Positions 17,037-25,157 of a stretch of DNA of 44,758 nucleotides are shown here, piece by piece. The notes beneath the pieces are model-generated. The model had not been told where the DNA came from. It did no database searches and worked only from the letters and a program-made list of their open reading frames with translations. Numbering within the stretch: position 1 is the stretch's first letter; every line of letters starts with the position of its first letter. A program made the translations under genes and the position numbers. Source of the DNA: Oscillospiraceae bacterium (GTDB taxonomy: Bacteria; Bacillota; Clostridia; Oscillospirales; Acutalibacteraceae); assembly GCA_015065885.1 (NCBI GenBank), contig SVPJ01000018.1, forward strand, positions 1-44,758. Reading direction: 5' to 3'.

Positions 17037-18344
17037 TTACTTCTCTTTAAGAAACACCACGCTGTTGGGCTTCAGCGTGAGCGTCAACGTGGGGGCGATC
17101 TTTTCGGCGGTATGGTCTTTATCCACTAACCACACCTCGAAATCACCGTCACGGCCGAAATTCAGTGTAAAGGTTTTGTCCTTTGCAACGTCGTCTTGCT
17201 CGGTGTAATAGGCGATCATCGCCGTCACCTTGCCGTTTACATCCGCACCGCATAGGGGGTAGATATCGGGAAGGGCGTTTTCGGCGGGGATCTCCTTTTC
17301 GCAATCGTAGAAATGACCGTACCAGTAGAAAGGATAATACCCCTTCAGCGGGCGATAGGTGTAGTAATCGAACAGACCGTTGAAGATACACGGACGCGCA
17401 TCGTAATACATCAGCATATCGATGGAGGAGGGTTGTGCCGCCGCCATGCACGCTGCTGTAAAGGCGGCGCCCTTTTCGCTGATAATGCATTCGATAGAAT
17501 AGACGAAGTCTTCTACCCAGCCGCGCACGTAGTTCCACTCGTTCAAAATGCTTTCGGTTTCGGTGTAGCCGTGCTTGTCCAATAAACTGCGTACGGTGTC
17601 GGCACGGTTGAGCATTTGTGTGGTGGTTGGGCGATAAATATGCCAGGAGAAGAAGTCGATCTCGACTTTGCGTTTGCGCATTTCGCCGAGAAAGGCGTCC
17701 GCCCACTCCATACCGTGCGCAATGGCAGGACCGCCGATCTTGAGGTGGGGGAAGCAGGCTTTCAAATGCTTTGCCACGATCTCGTAAAAATCAAAAAACT
17801 CGGCTGTCGTGCCGCCCCAACACCGTTTGTTGGTGGACTCGTCGGTGTCCAACTCCGGCTCGTTCCAGATCTCCCAATACGGCATATCGTAGTGATACCC
17901 GTTTGCCCATCCTTCGGTGTAGTGGCGGATCACGTGTTCACACACCACCGCCCATTTGTGGAAATCCTTCGGCGGCAGGGTGTGATATTTTTTGATGTAA
18001 TGCTCGATCTTTTGTCCTAAGCGGTAAAAGGTCTTGGTGCCGGCATCCAGCGTGACGGCGGTGTATTCGTCGGTCACGGTGAAGTCGTAGTTTTCAGGCA
18101 GGGTGGGGTCGGCATCAAAATTTGGGAACACGGCCGAAATATCCACCGTGTGTTCACTGCCGTATGCATCACAGAAGGAGGCATCGTGGTTACGGGCATA
18201 AGGAATGCGCGCCGCTTTATAGTCCGCGAGATTGGTTAACCATTGGTCGTTTGCGTGCCGCTTGTGGCACGGACCGTTGTTCACGGCGTTAAGCGGCTTG
18301 AAGGCGTTGCCTTGTCGGGATAGGTCAAAACGTAATACATCCAC
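17037..18344 (-). CDS. GH39-family glycosidase, cytoplasmic
   Basis: 435 residues with no signal peptide. The (beta/alpha)8 barrel carries the acid/base Glu162 in YWEIWNEPE and the nucleophile Glu269 in ESILNEWN, the standard clan GH-A pair as in GH39 beta-xylosidases and alpha-L-iduronidases. A beta-sandwich tail (about 375-435) is present, as in GH39. The substrate could be a beta-xyloside or another pyranoside; the sequence alone does not decide. The GTG start at 18344 is supported by AAGGAG eight bases upstream. No in-frame ATG lies near. The gene is monocistronic between two terminators. Confidence 0.8.
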   Translation of the reverse strand: MDVLRFDLSRQGNAFKPLNAVNNGPCHKRHANDQWLTNLADYKAARIPYARNHDASFCDAYGSEHTVDISAVFPNFDADPTLPENYDFTVTDEYTAVTLDAGTKTFYRLGQKIEHYIKKYHTLPPKDFHKWAVVCEHVIRHYTEGWANGYHYDMPYWEIWNEPELDTDESTNKRCWGGTTAEFFDFYEIVAKHLKACFPHLKIGGPAIAHGMEWADAFLGEMRKRKVEIDFFSWHIYRPTTTQMLNRADTVRSLLDKHGYTETESILNEWNYVRGWVEDFVYSIECIISEKGAAFTAACMAAAQPSSIDMLMYYDARPCIFNGLFDYYTYRPLKGYYPFYWYGHFYDCEKEIPAENALPDIYPLCGADVNGKVTAMIAYYTEQDDVAKDKTFTLNFGRDGDFEVWLVDKDHTAEKIAPTLTLTLKPNSVVFLKEK

Positions 18345-18445
18345 ACAAAACGCTCCTTATCATAGGTTGCCTTCATTGTAAGCATTGAATTCTTAAATGT
18401 CAATAGGCGTATTTCTAAATAATTCGGAAATGTATTTCTTTCAAG

Positions 18446-18480
18446 AAAAAAGGGTCGTGACACTCGTCACGACCCTTTTT
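18446..18480. terminator. Terminator of the HAD-GH38 operon
   Basis: Stem GGGTCGTGAC-ACTC-GTCACGACCC (18452-18475) with A6 on the left and T7 on the right. It stops the minus-strand operon ending at 18491. Confidence 0.9.
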
Positions 18481-18490
18481 TTGTGATAAA

Positions 18491-21343
18491 TCAGCCGAAG
18501 AACTTGATGGTGTAGATCTTCTTGCCGGTGATCTCGAATTCGACCGTGCCGTCCGCTGCCATCGGCAGGTCGGCGATCTCCTTCTCTTCCAGCGAGACGT
18601 ACTTCACCGCCGTCCACTTCTTGCCGGAGTAGGCGGGCAGTTCGAATTCCGCCTGCTGACGCTCGACCGGAGACTGAGCCGTCTCGATCGGTGCGATACC
18701 GCCGTTCAGACGAATGGTGGTCTTGACCGGCTTATCCGACGGGTTGAACAGACGGACAACGTAGCCGTCGCCATCCTCGGCACGCTTCACGGCGCTGACG
18801 TTCAAGCGCTCGGTGCCCAGTTCCAGGAAGGAGTGGGTCGCGGCGTTCTTGCCGTGCGCGGTGGGCGCGATCTGGCACATGATGAAGTCGAGGTTGAACT
18901 GCTCGGAAGCACCCCAAACGTTGCCTTCCTCCCAGTCGCCCTTGTGCGGCAGGAACGCATAGTGGAACTCGTTCTTGCCGAGGCACTGCGAGCCCTTCTC
19001 CCACGTGTAATCCTGCATATCGGAGGTGATGCAGATACGCAGCGGGAACGCACGCAGCAGGGTGAGGTACACGGTGCCGTCCTCGTCGTCGGAGGCTTCG
19101 TACGCCTTCAAGCCCTCGTTGAGCAGTGCCGCACCGATCTTGCCGTCGGTGACGTCCACGAAGGAGTTCATCGGATGCTCGGTCATCGGGATCTCGTCAA
19201 ACAGCGAGTAGTCGAGTTTCTCGATCTGACGCTTCAGAACGTCGAACTGACCCTGCGCGTAGGAGTATTCCGACTGGATGCCGGTCGGGAAACCAACCTG
19301 CAGGTAGTGGTCTTCGGAGTTGTTGAACACGGTTGTCTGCACATCGACCCAGCGGCAGCCCTTACGCAGGGTAACCAAACTGATGATCTGGCAGGGGTTG
19401 AGGTGCGGCGAACGCGACTTCTCATCCATCGTGCGGCCTTCGGGCAGTGCCCAATCGATCTGCACGCGGAAGGTGGTCTCGAGCTGACCTTCGTGCGCCA
19501 GCGTAATCTTCGCATTGGCGTTCAAAGTGGTGAAGATCTCGTTGTTTTCGGGCAGAATGTGCTGCCACGGATCGCCGATCTCAGCACTGTCTTTGAAGAA
19601 GTTCAAGCCGGTGTAGGTCTTGCCGTTCTCCTTATCCACCACGTTGAAGGTGCCGTTCGTGTTGAAGGTGACGCGGAGGAATTCGTTTTCCATCGCCTGC
19701 ACGCCGCGCAGCATGGTGATCGGGGTGGTCGCACGCTCGTGCGGGATGCACTGCACTTTCAGTGCCTTATAACCCATCGCGGGGATATCCTTCACTTCCA
19801 GCATGATGGTGTACTGCTGGGTGTGCAGGACGTTCGCTACGTCGTTCGGGTTCTGGATGATCTGTGCGTTGTTGCGATCCACCGCCAGGATCTGATAGGT
19901 CAAACGCTTGCCGTCGGTATCGAGGATCTCGAACTGACCGCAATGCCACTCAGCGGGGATCTGCAGAACGACCTTCACCACTTCGGTGCGGACGAACGGC
20001 GCGGGGTTGAACACCACCAGAGCGGCGGTGTCGCGGCTCCAGTCGCGCAGGTCGATATCACCGGCGACGTCCATGAACGCACGTTCCAGCACGCAACCCG
20101 ACAGGTCGCGAGACTGACGGAAACGGTAGATGACATCCTCGTAGATGATGTCGCGGCCGCAAGCGCCGATGGAGTCGTGACCGTGGTTCTGCAACAAGTA
20201 GTTGTAGGAGAGATCGATCACGTTCTGCGGATAGGGGGCGCCGCACAGCGTAGCAAACACCGCCATCGGTTCCGCATAATTCTGAAGCTGGCGCTCGGTA
20301 TTAAAGTTCGCCTGCTTGATGTAGGTACGGGCGGAGATGATCCAACCAAACATAGCCGACACCGAACCCTTGGTGTAGGGATGACGCATTTCGCCCTTCA
20401 ACACGCGGGTGTTAGGATCGAACTCGTCGATAATGCCCTGCTCCATTTCACGCAGGGTGCTGTGGAACACTTCCGCCTCGGGCAGTGCTTCGTTCAGGTC
20501 TTTGATCATCTGCACTTCGCGGATGTCGGGGCAGGAGGAGTCGTGACCCGCCGACCAGAAACGGTGGGAAGTGGTCCACTCGCCGTCCTGCTCGCGCAGA
20601 GCCTGCTCGCCGCGCGCCTTGATGTTCTCTTTGTGATACTCGAAATAGGGGTGCGCATACTGATAATCCAGTTCGCAGAAGTTTTCGTCGGTGAACTTGA
20701 AGATACCGTTGTTGTCGTTCCACTTAAAGTCACGCAGACCTTCGTTCGGCAGGTTGAAGTACACCGGACGCTGCACCACGTACCAAATGTTGTAACGCGG
20801 ACGCTGTGCCAGACGGGACGCATAAATGCGGGTGCCGTCCGGGCTTTCCCAGAAGAACTCGGAAGTGGGAGCCTGATGGGTGTTCAGACCGCGATAGAAC
20901 GAGGCAAAGTGGATATCGAAGCCTGCATAGATCTGCGGCAGCTGCGAGATCTGGCCCCAGCCGAACGGGGAGTAACCCGTCTTGCTGATGCCGCCCATTT
21001 CGCGGCCGATCTTGTGACCGAGCAACAGGTTACGGATCAAGGATTCGCCGCCGACCGAGAATTCATCCGGCAAGCAGAACCACGGGCCGATACCGATGCG
21101 GCCGTTGGACACGAGTTCCTTGAACTTTTCTTTCTTCTCGGGATAGATCTCCAGATAGTCCTGCACGGGCATGGTCTGGGAGTCCAGATGGTAGTGACGG
21201 AATTCCGGATTCTTCTCCATGATATCCATCAGCATGTCCAGCATATAACCGAGCATATACTGGGTGCGGCGTGCCGAGAAACGCCACTCACGGTCCCAGT
21301 GCGTATTGGAAATAAAATGGCACTGGATCTTTTTGTTTGCCAT
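18491..21343 (-). CDS. GH38-family alpha-mannosidase-like protein with altered nucleophile position
   Basis: 950 residues with no signal peptide. The GH38 opening is clear: SNTHWDREW with zinc ligands His15 and Asp17, then GPWFCLPDEFSVGGESLIRN. The C-terminal half has the usual beta-sandwich domains (VDKENGKTYTGL, PFVRTEVV). Where GH38 enzymes normally read P-D-x-F-G around the nucleophile and zinc-ligand Asp, this protein reads P126-F-G-W-G130 (YSPFGWGQISQLPQIY), so that Asp appears to be replaced by Phe127. The last zinc ligand region NHGHDSIG near residue 388 is kept. Either this is a divergent subgroup with a rearranged active site or it is not a conventional mannosidase. AAGGAG precedes the ATG. 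It follows the HAD gene by 25 bases. Confidence 0.82.
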   Translation of the reverse strand: MANKKIQCHFISNTHWDREWRFSARRTQYMLGYMLDMLMDIMEKNPEFRHYHLDSQTMPVQDYLEIYPEKKEKFKELVSNGRIGIGPWFCLPDEFSVGGESLIRNLLLGHKIGREMGGISKTGYSPFGWGQISQLPQIYAGFDIHFASFYRGLNTHQAPTSEFFWESPDGTRIYASRLAQRPRYNIWYVVQRPVYFNLPNEGLRDFKWNDNNGIFKFTDENFCELDYQYAHPYFEYHKENIKARGEQALREQDGEWTTSHRFWSAGHDSSCPDIREVQMIKDLNEALPEAEVFHSTLREMEQGIIDEFDPNTRVLKGEMRHPYTKGSVSAMFGWIISARTYIKQANFNTERQLQNYAEPMAVFATLCGAPYPQNVIDLSYNYLLQNHGHDSIGACGRDIIYEDVIYRFRQSRDLSGCVLERAFMDVAGDIDLRDWSRDTAALVVFNPAPFVRTEVVKVVLQIPAEWHCGQFEILDTDGKRLTYQILAVDRNNAQIIQNPNDVANVLHTQQYTIMLEVKDIPAMGYKALKVQCIPHERATTPITMLRGVQAMENEFLRVTFNTNGTFNVVDKENGKTYTGLNFFKDSAEIGDPWQHILPENNEIFTTLNANAKITLAHEGQLETTFRVQIDWALPEGRTMDEKSRSPHLNPCQIISLVTLRKGCRWVDVQTTVFNNSEDHYLQVGFPTGIQSEYSYAQGQFDVLKRQIEKLDYSLFDEIPMTEHPMNSFVDVTDGKIGAALLNEGLKAYEASDDEDGTVYLTLLRAFPLRICITSDMQDYTWEKGSQCLGKNEFHYAFLPHKGDWEEGNVWGASEQFNLDFIMCQIAPTAHGKNAATHSFLELGTERLNVSAVKRAEDGDGYVVRLFNPSDKPVKTTIRLNGGIAPIETAQSPVERQQAEFELPAYSGKKWTAVKYVSLEEKEIADLPMAADGTVEFEITGKKIYTIKFFG

Positions 21344-21368
21344 GGGTACACTCTCCTTTTATGTAAAA

Positions 21369-22370
21369 TTATTTTTCGCCCTTGATGATCTTCATGATCT
21401 CGGTGAAGTTCGGCTCGAAGTAGTTGCAGACCGCCTTGGTGCCGCTCTCTTCAATGTTACCGCCTGCGATACCGATGGTGGTGTAGCCCGCAAGACGGAC
21501 CGAGCAAGCGCCGGCGCCGCTGTCTTCAATACCGATCACGCGGTTGCGGTTGGCAAACGCCGCGCCGAGACCCACGATGGAGGTTTCGGAATACAGCCAC
21601 GGATGCGGCTTCGGCGACAATTCGCCCAACGTACCGACCGAACCCTTACGCAGCGGGAAACCCGCCGAAATGATGGCATCGTAAAAATCCTTGGGATCGC
21701 CCATGCCCAGCGTCTTGAACGCGGAGAGGATTTCGGGCCACGCCTTTTCGTACAGACCCGAAGTCACGAGACCGAGTTTGATACCCATGGACTTCAGTTC
21801 AAGCAGGAAGTCTTTCACGCCCTCGGTGGGGGTGAAGGCACCGTCCTTGCCGCGGCCTGCCATGATCTCTTCCATCTCGCGATGAGTATGTTCAAAGTAG
21901 TAATCACGCGCTTTATCCAGCGAAGCGCCGGGGCAATACTTGTCGATGCAGTACTGCAGATGCTCCGACACGCTGTGACCCGAAACAAACGGCATATCCG
22001 CCTCTTCCAATTCAAACTTCGGGTTGCCGAGCAGGCTCGCCACGCTCATCTGAATGATCCAGATCCAGAACTCTTCACTGCGCACGGTGGTGCCGTCGAG
22101 ATCCATCAGCACGGTCTCCACGGGACGCTCGAGCGAGACGGGAAGCACGGGGTAGTACACGGGATACGCGATGGCGGACTTCACGCACGCGAGCGACTTG
22201 TCGCCGAAGGAGACGAATTCCACTTTCTGGTCACCCGTTGCCACGATGTCCACGACACCGTTCTTGCCCGTGACGAAACGGCCGTCTTCCGTCTGCGTCA
22301 GCAGGTGAAAACCACTGTCAGGGCCCACATCGCCGAGGTCGGGGATGTGAATAATTTTGTCCAAACTCAT
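21369..22370 (-). CDS. HAD-superfamily phosphatase with N-terminal extension
   Basis: 333 residues. After an unusual N-terminal stretch of about 85 residues, the HAD core has motif I MDLDGTT (Asp90, Asp92), motif II VTSG, motif III Lys in SPKPHPW, and motif IV GIEDSGAG. The large helical cap after motif I places it with the beta-phosphoglucomutase/sugar-phosphate phosphatase group. It is the first gene of a two-gene operon with the GH38-like protein, so a sugar phosphate released from that pathway is a plausible substrate; this is inference. The N-terminal part (HIPDLGDVGPDSGFHLL) is not part of any HAD cap I know. AAAGG precedes the ATG. Confidence 0.82.
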   Translation of the reverse strand: MSLDKIIHIPDLGDVGPDSGFHLLTQTEDGRFVTGKNGVVDIVATGDQKVEFVSFGDKSLACVKSAIAYPVYYPVLPVSLERPVETVLMDLDGTTVRSEEFWIWIIQMSVASLLGNPKFELEEADMPFVSGHSVSEHLQYCIDKYCPGASLDKARDYYFEHTHREMEEIMAGRGKDGAFTPTEGVKDFLLELKSMGIKLGLVTSGLYEKAWPEILSAFKTLGMGDPKDFYDAIISAGFPLRKGSVGTLGELSPKPHPWLYSETSIVGLGAAFANRNRVIGIEDSGAGACSVRLAGYTTIGIAGGNIEESGTKAVCNYFEPNFTEIMKIIKGEK

Positions 22371-22416
22371 TGTTCAACATACCTTTCTCTGAATAGTCGC
22401 ATAATATGCTAATTAT

Positions 22417-22445
22417 AGAATACCAAATTTTAACGCATTTGGCAA
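22417..22445 (-). promoter_or_regulatory. Probable promoter of the HAD-GH38 operon
   Basis: TTGCCA (22440-22445) and TATTCT (22417-22422) on the minus strand, 17-base spacer. An overlapping TATAAT (22412-22417) makes the exact -10 uncertain. Confidence 0.5.
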
Positions 22446-22487
22446 TAGGAAATAGTAAAAATTATCATATTTTTTTACCAAAACAGC

Positions 22488-22531
22488 ACCGAAAAAAAGC
22501 GAAAAGGACGCGTCCTTTTCGCTTTTTCGGT
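22488..22531. terminator. Terminator of tmcAL
   Basis: A long hairpin AGCGAAAAGGAC-GC-GTCCTTTTCGCT is extended by A/T pairs and an outer CACCG/CGGTG. It follows the tmcAL stop codon on the minus strand. Confidence 0.85.
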
Positions 22532-22536
22532 GAGGA

Positions 22537-23745
22537 TCATTCTGTTTTTATCAGGCCGTCGGTGTATTCGGTGCCGCGTGCCGTGGGGGTGGGGAGGGTG
22601 AAGCCGTACCAATCGGCGGCACGGCATTCGATCTTCCACACGTCGCGTGCAAAGCCTTCGAGTGCGTCCGCCTGCGTGCCGCGGGTGATGAGCGGCAGCG
22701 TTGCGGTGTTTTTGGCAACGTTGAGAATTTCCCGCCCGCGCTCGTTCATGCCGAGTACCCGCAGATACGGCGGGGTACGGGTGGCAAAGTCGGCAGGAAT
22801 GTCCAACATCGCCGCCCAGAGAAGGCGTTGTAAGCGGGTCAGCGTGTACCGCTTGGTCTTGAGTGTTTCCAACAGCGTGACAAGTGAGTCGGCGGTGGAG
22901 ACCGCGTTGTACAGGCGGTTTTCAAGCCCCTCGCTCACACCCGCCAACGTCGCCATACGCTCGGCACTCATCGCACGCAATTTCAAAAGCATCGCCCGTT
23001 CGATGCGGGCGGCGTCGGCGGGGGCACGCCCCTCTGCCATCGCTCTGCTGCACTGCACGAAAGAGTCGCGCGGCATAAACGGTGCGGCGTTGTTCCAACG
23101 GTTTTCTTTTGCCATGCGCCGCAGAAAACTTGCCGAAGCACTGTGTCCCACGGGATATTCGTCGTCGTGTGCGGCACCTTGGCGCTCCACCGTGAAGGGT
23201 GTGATGGGGGAGGAGAGGCGGTGCAGTGCTTTTACGTATTCCAACCCCAGCACGTTGTTCGGCGTCGTGAGCAGTCGGGCGGCGCGGGTGCCGCCCACTT
23301 CCTGCATCGCAAACTGATACGCTTCCGCCGCCGTGCCGCCGTATTCCATCCGTCCGCGCACAATGGAAAGGTAGCGCGGATCTTCCATCACTGCTGCCGC
23401 TTGCTCCAGTGCTTCCAGATCACCGCACTCACTGCCGAAACTCAGAACATCCACGCAACCGAGCGCGTGAAGCAGTGAAACGCCGCCCATGGCGAATCCT
23501 TCCGCCGAAGTGAGCACCCACGGCAGGGGCAGTTCCAAAACCAAGTCCACGCCGCCGGCCAATGCCGCCCGTACGCGGTCGGTCTTCGGGAACAGGGCAG
23601 GCTCGCCCCGTTGCACGAAATTGCCGCTCATCACCGCCACCACGTGGGTCGCGTCCGCCGTGCGCGGGTCGCGGGTCATGGTGATGTGGTCGGCATGACC
23701 GTTGTGAAACGGGTTGTATTCTGCAACGATACCTGCGATTTTCAT
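22537..23745 (-). CDS. tmcAL: tRNA(Met) cytidine acetate ligase
   Basis: 402 residues from the ATG at 23745, which has AAAGGGTGG upstream. The longer frame would add an unrelated N-terminus. The start MKIAGIVAEYNPFHNGH carries the nucleotidyltransferase HxGH motif, followed by VMSGNFVQRGEPALF and FGSECGD, all diagnostic of YlbM/TmcAL. The enzyme activates acetate with ATP and acetylates the wobble C34 of elongator tRNA-Met. It is divergent from ackA, an arrangement seen in Clostridia; both use acetate chemistry. Confidence 0.94.
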   Translation of the reverse strand: MKIAGIVAEYNPFHNGHADHITMTRDPRTADATHVVAVMSGNFVQRGEPALFPKTDRVRAALAGGVDLVLELPLPWVLTSAEGFAMGGVSLLHALGCVDVLSFGSECGDLEALEQAAAVMEDPRYLSIVRGRMEYGGTAAEAYQFAMQEVGGTRAARLLTTPNNVLGLEYVKALHRLSSPITPFTVERQGAAHDDEYPVGHSASASFLRRMAKENRWNNAAPFMPRDSFVQCSRAMAEGRAPADAARIERAMLLKLRAMSAERMATLAGVSEGLENRLYNAVSTADSLVTLLETLKTKRYTLTRLQRLLWAAMLDIPADFATRTPPYLRVLGMNERGREILNVAKNTATLPLITRGTQADALEGFARDVWKIECRAADWYGFTLPTPTARGTEYTDGLIKTE

Positions 23746-23785
23746 AAATATCCACCCTTTCGGACGTTTTTTCGGGAAAAAGCAC

Positions 23786-23814
23786 TTGCAAAATAGTGGG
23801 AAATGTATTATCAT
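23786..23814 (+). promoter_or_regulatory. Promoter of ackA
   Basis: TTGCAA (23786-23791) and TATCAT (23809-23814), 17-base spacer. Confidence 0.65.
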
Positions 23815-23892
23815 ATCTCTTGTATGCGTTTCCGATTACAGTATACCGCAAACGGAAACGAAAATCAACTATAAGTGAGAGGACGATGGAAA

Positions 23893-25098
23893 ATGAAAAT
23901 TTTGGTCATCAACGCGGGCAGTTCATCGCTGAAGTATCAGTTGATCGATATGACCGACGAATCCTTGGTCGTGAAAGGTATGTGCGACCGTATCGGTATT
24001 GAGGGCGGCAACTTCAAGTATCAGGTGCCCGGCCGTGACGCCTACAAAGTGGACGTGCATATGAACAATCACGAAGAGGCTATCAAGTTGGTCATCAGCA
24101 AACTGACCGATCCCGAGATCGGCGTGATCCGCTCGATGGATGAGATCGGCGCGGTGGGTCACCGCGTGCTGCACGGCGGCGAGGAATTCTCCGGCTCGGT
24201 GCTGGTGAACGAGGACGTGAAGGCGGCGATCCGCCGTTGCTTCGAACTCGGGCCTCTCCACAATCCCGCGAACCTCGTCGGTATCGAAGCGTGTGAGGAA
24301 ATTATGCAGGGCGTGCCGCAGGTCGCCGTGTTCGACACGGGCTTCCACCAGACCATGCCCGACTATGCCTATCTTTATCCGCTGCCGTATGAGTATTACG
24401 AGAAGTACAAGATCCGCCGTTACGGCTTCCACGGCACCTCCCACCGCTATGTTTCGATGCGTGCGGCAGAGGTCCTCGGCCGTCCTGCGGAAGAGTTGAA
24501 CATCGTTACCTGCCACCTCGGCAACGGCTCGTCCGTTGCGGCGGTGAAGGGCGGCAAGTGCTACGATACCTCGATGGGTACGACTCCGCTGGAGGGCTTG
24601 ATGATGGGCACCCGTTGCGGCTCCATCGACCCCGCGATCGTTCCGCTGATCATGAAGAAGGAAGGTCTCACTCCCGACGAGATGGATACCGTGATGAACA
24701 AGAAGTCGGGTATCCTCGGCGTGTCGCAGAAGACCAGCGACAACCGCGACATTGAAGAAGGTGCGCGTAACGGCGATGCCCGTTGCCAGCTGATCGAAAG
24801 CATGCTGGTGCATCAGATCACCAAGTACATCGGTGGTTACGCCGCGGCAATGGGCGGCATCGACGCAGTGGTCTTCACCGGCGGTATCGGTGAAAACAAC
24901 CCGCACTACCGTGCCCGTATTGCGGAGAATCTGCGCTTTATGGGCGCAAACATCGACGAAGAGCGCAACGCCGCCTGCATGCGTGACGGCTGCTGTGAGA
25001 CCGATCTCTCCATCGGTGATGCAAAACTGCGCGTGCTGGTGATCCCCACCAACGAAGAATTGATGATTGCCCGCGACACCCGCGACATCGTCTGCTAA
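23893..25098 (+). CDS. ackA: Acetate kinase
   Basis: 401 residues, normal for the family. It opens MKILVINAGSSSLKYQLIDM and has the signatures VFDTGFHQTMP, HGTSHRYVS, CHLGNGSS and FTGGIGENN. The enzyme makes ATP and acetate from acetyl phosphate in mixed-acid fermentation. I start it at 23893, not the in-frame ATG at 23875, because AGAGGA sits nine bases upstream and MKI is the conserved N-terminus. No pta gene is adjacent, so phosphotransacetylase must be elsewhere. A terminator follows. Confidence 0.98.
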   Translation: MKILVINAGSSSLKYQLIDMTDESLVVKGMCDRIGIEGGNFKYQVPGRDAYKVDVHMNNHEEAIKLVISKLTDPEIGVIRSMDEIGAVGHRVLHGGEEFSGSVLVNEDVKAAIRRCFELGPLHNPANLVGIEACEEIMQGVPQVAVFDTGFHQTMPDYAYLYPLPYEYYEKYKIRRYGFHGTSHRYVSMRAAEVLGRPAEELNIVTCHLGNGSSVAAVKGGKCYDTSMGTTPLEGLMMGTRCGSIDPAIVPLIMKKEGLTPDEMDTVMNKKSGILGVSQKTSDNRDIEEGARNGDARCQLIESMLVHQITKYIGGYAAAMGGIDAVVFTGGIGENNPHYRARIAENLRFMGANIDEERNAACMRDGCCETDLSIGDAKLRVLVIPTNEELMIARDTRDIVC

Positions 25099-25103
25099 AT
25101 TAT

Positions 25104-25140
25104 GCAAAGCGAGTGTTCGGGTGAACACTCGCTTTGTTTC
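25104..25140 (+). terminator. Terminator of ackA
   Basis: Stem GCAAAGCGAGTGTTC-GGGT-GAACACTCGCTTTG followed by TTTCG. Confidence 0.85.
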
Positions 25141-25157
25141 GTTAAGGAGGTTTATAT

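Noticed and set aside
18833-21385. 850-codon open frame on the plus strand
   Set aside because: It is exactly antisense to the GH38-like gene, has low-complexity His/Val/Arg-rich composition and no ribosome-binding site. It arises from the GC-rich codon pattern of the real gene.
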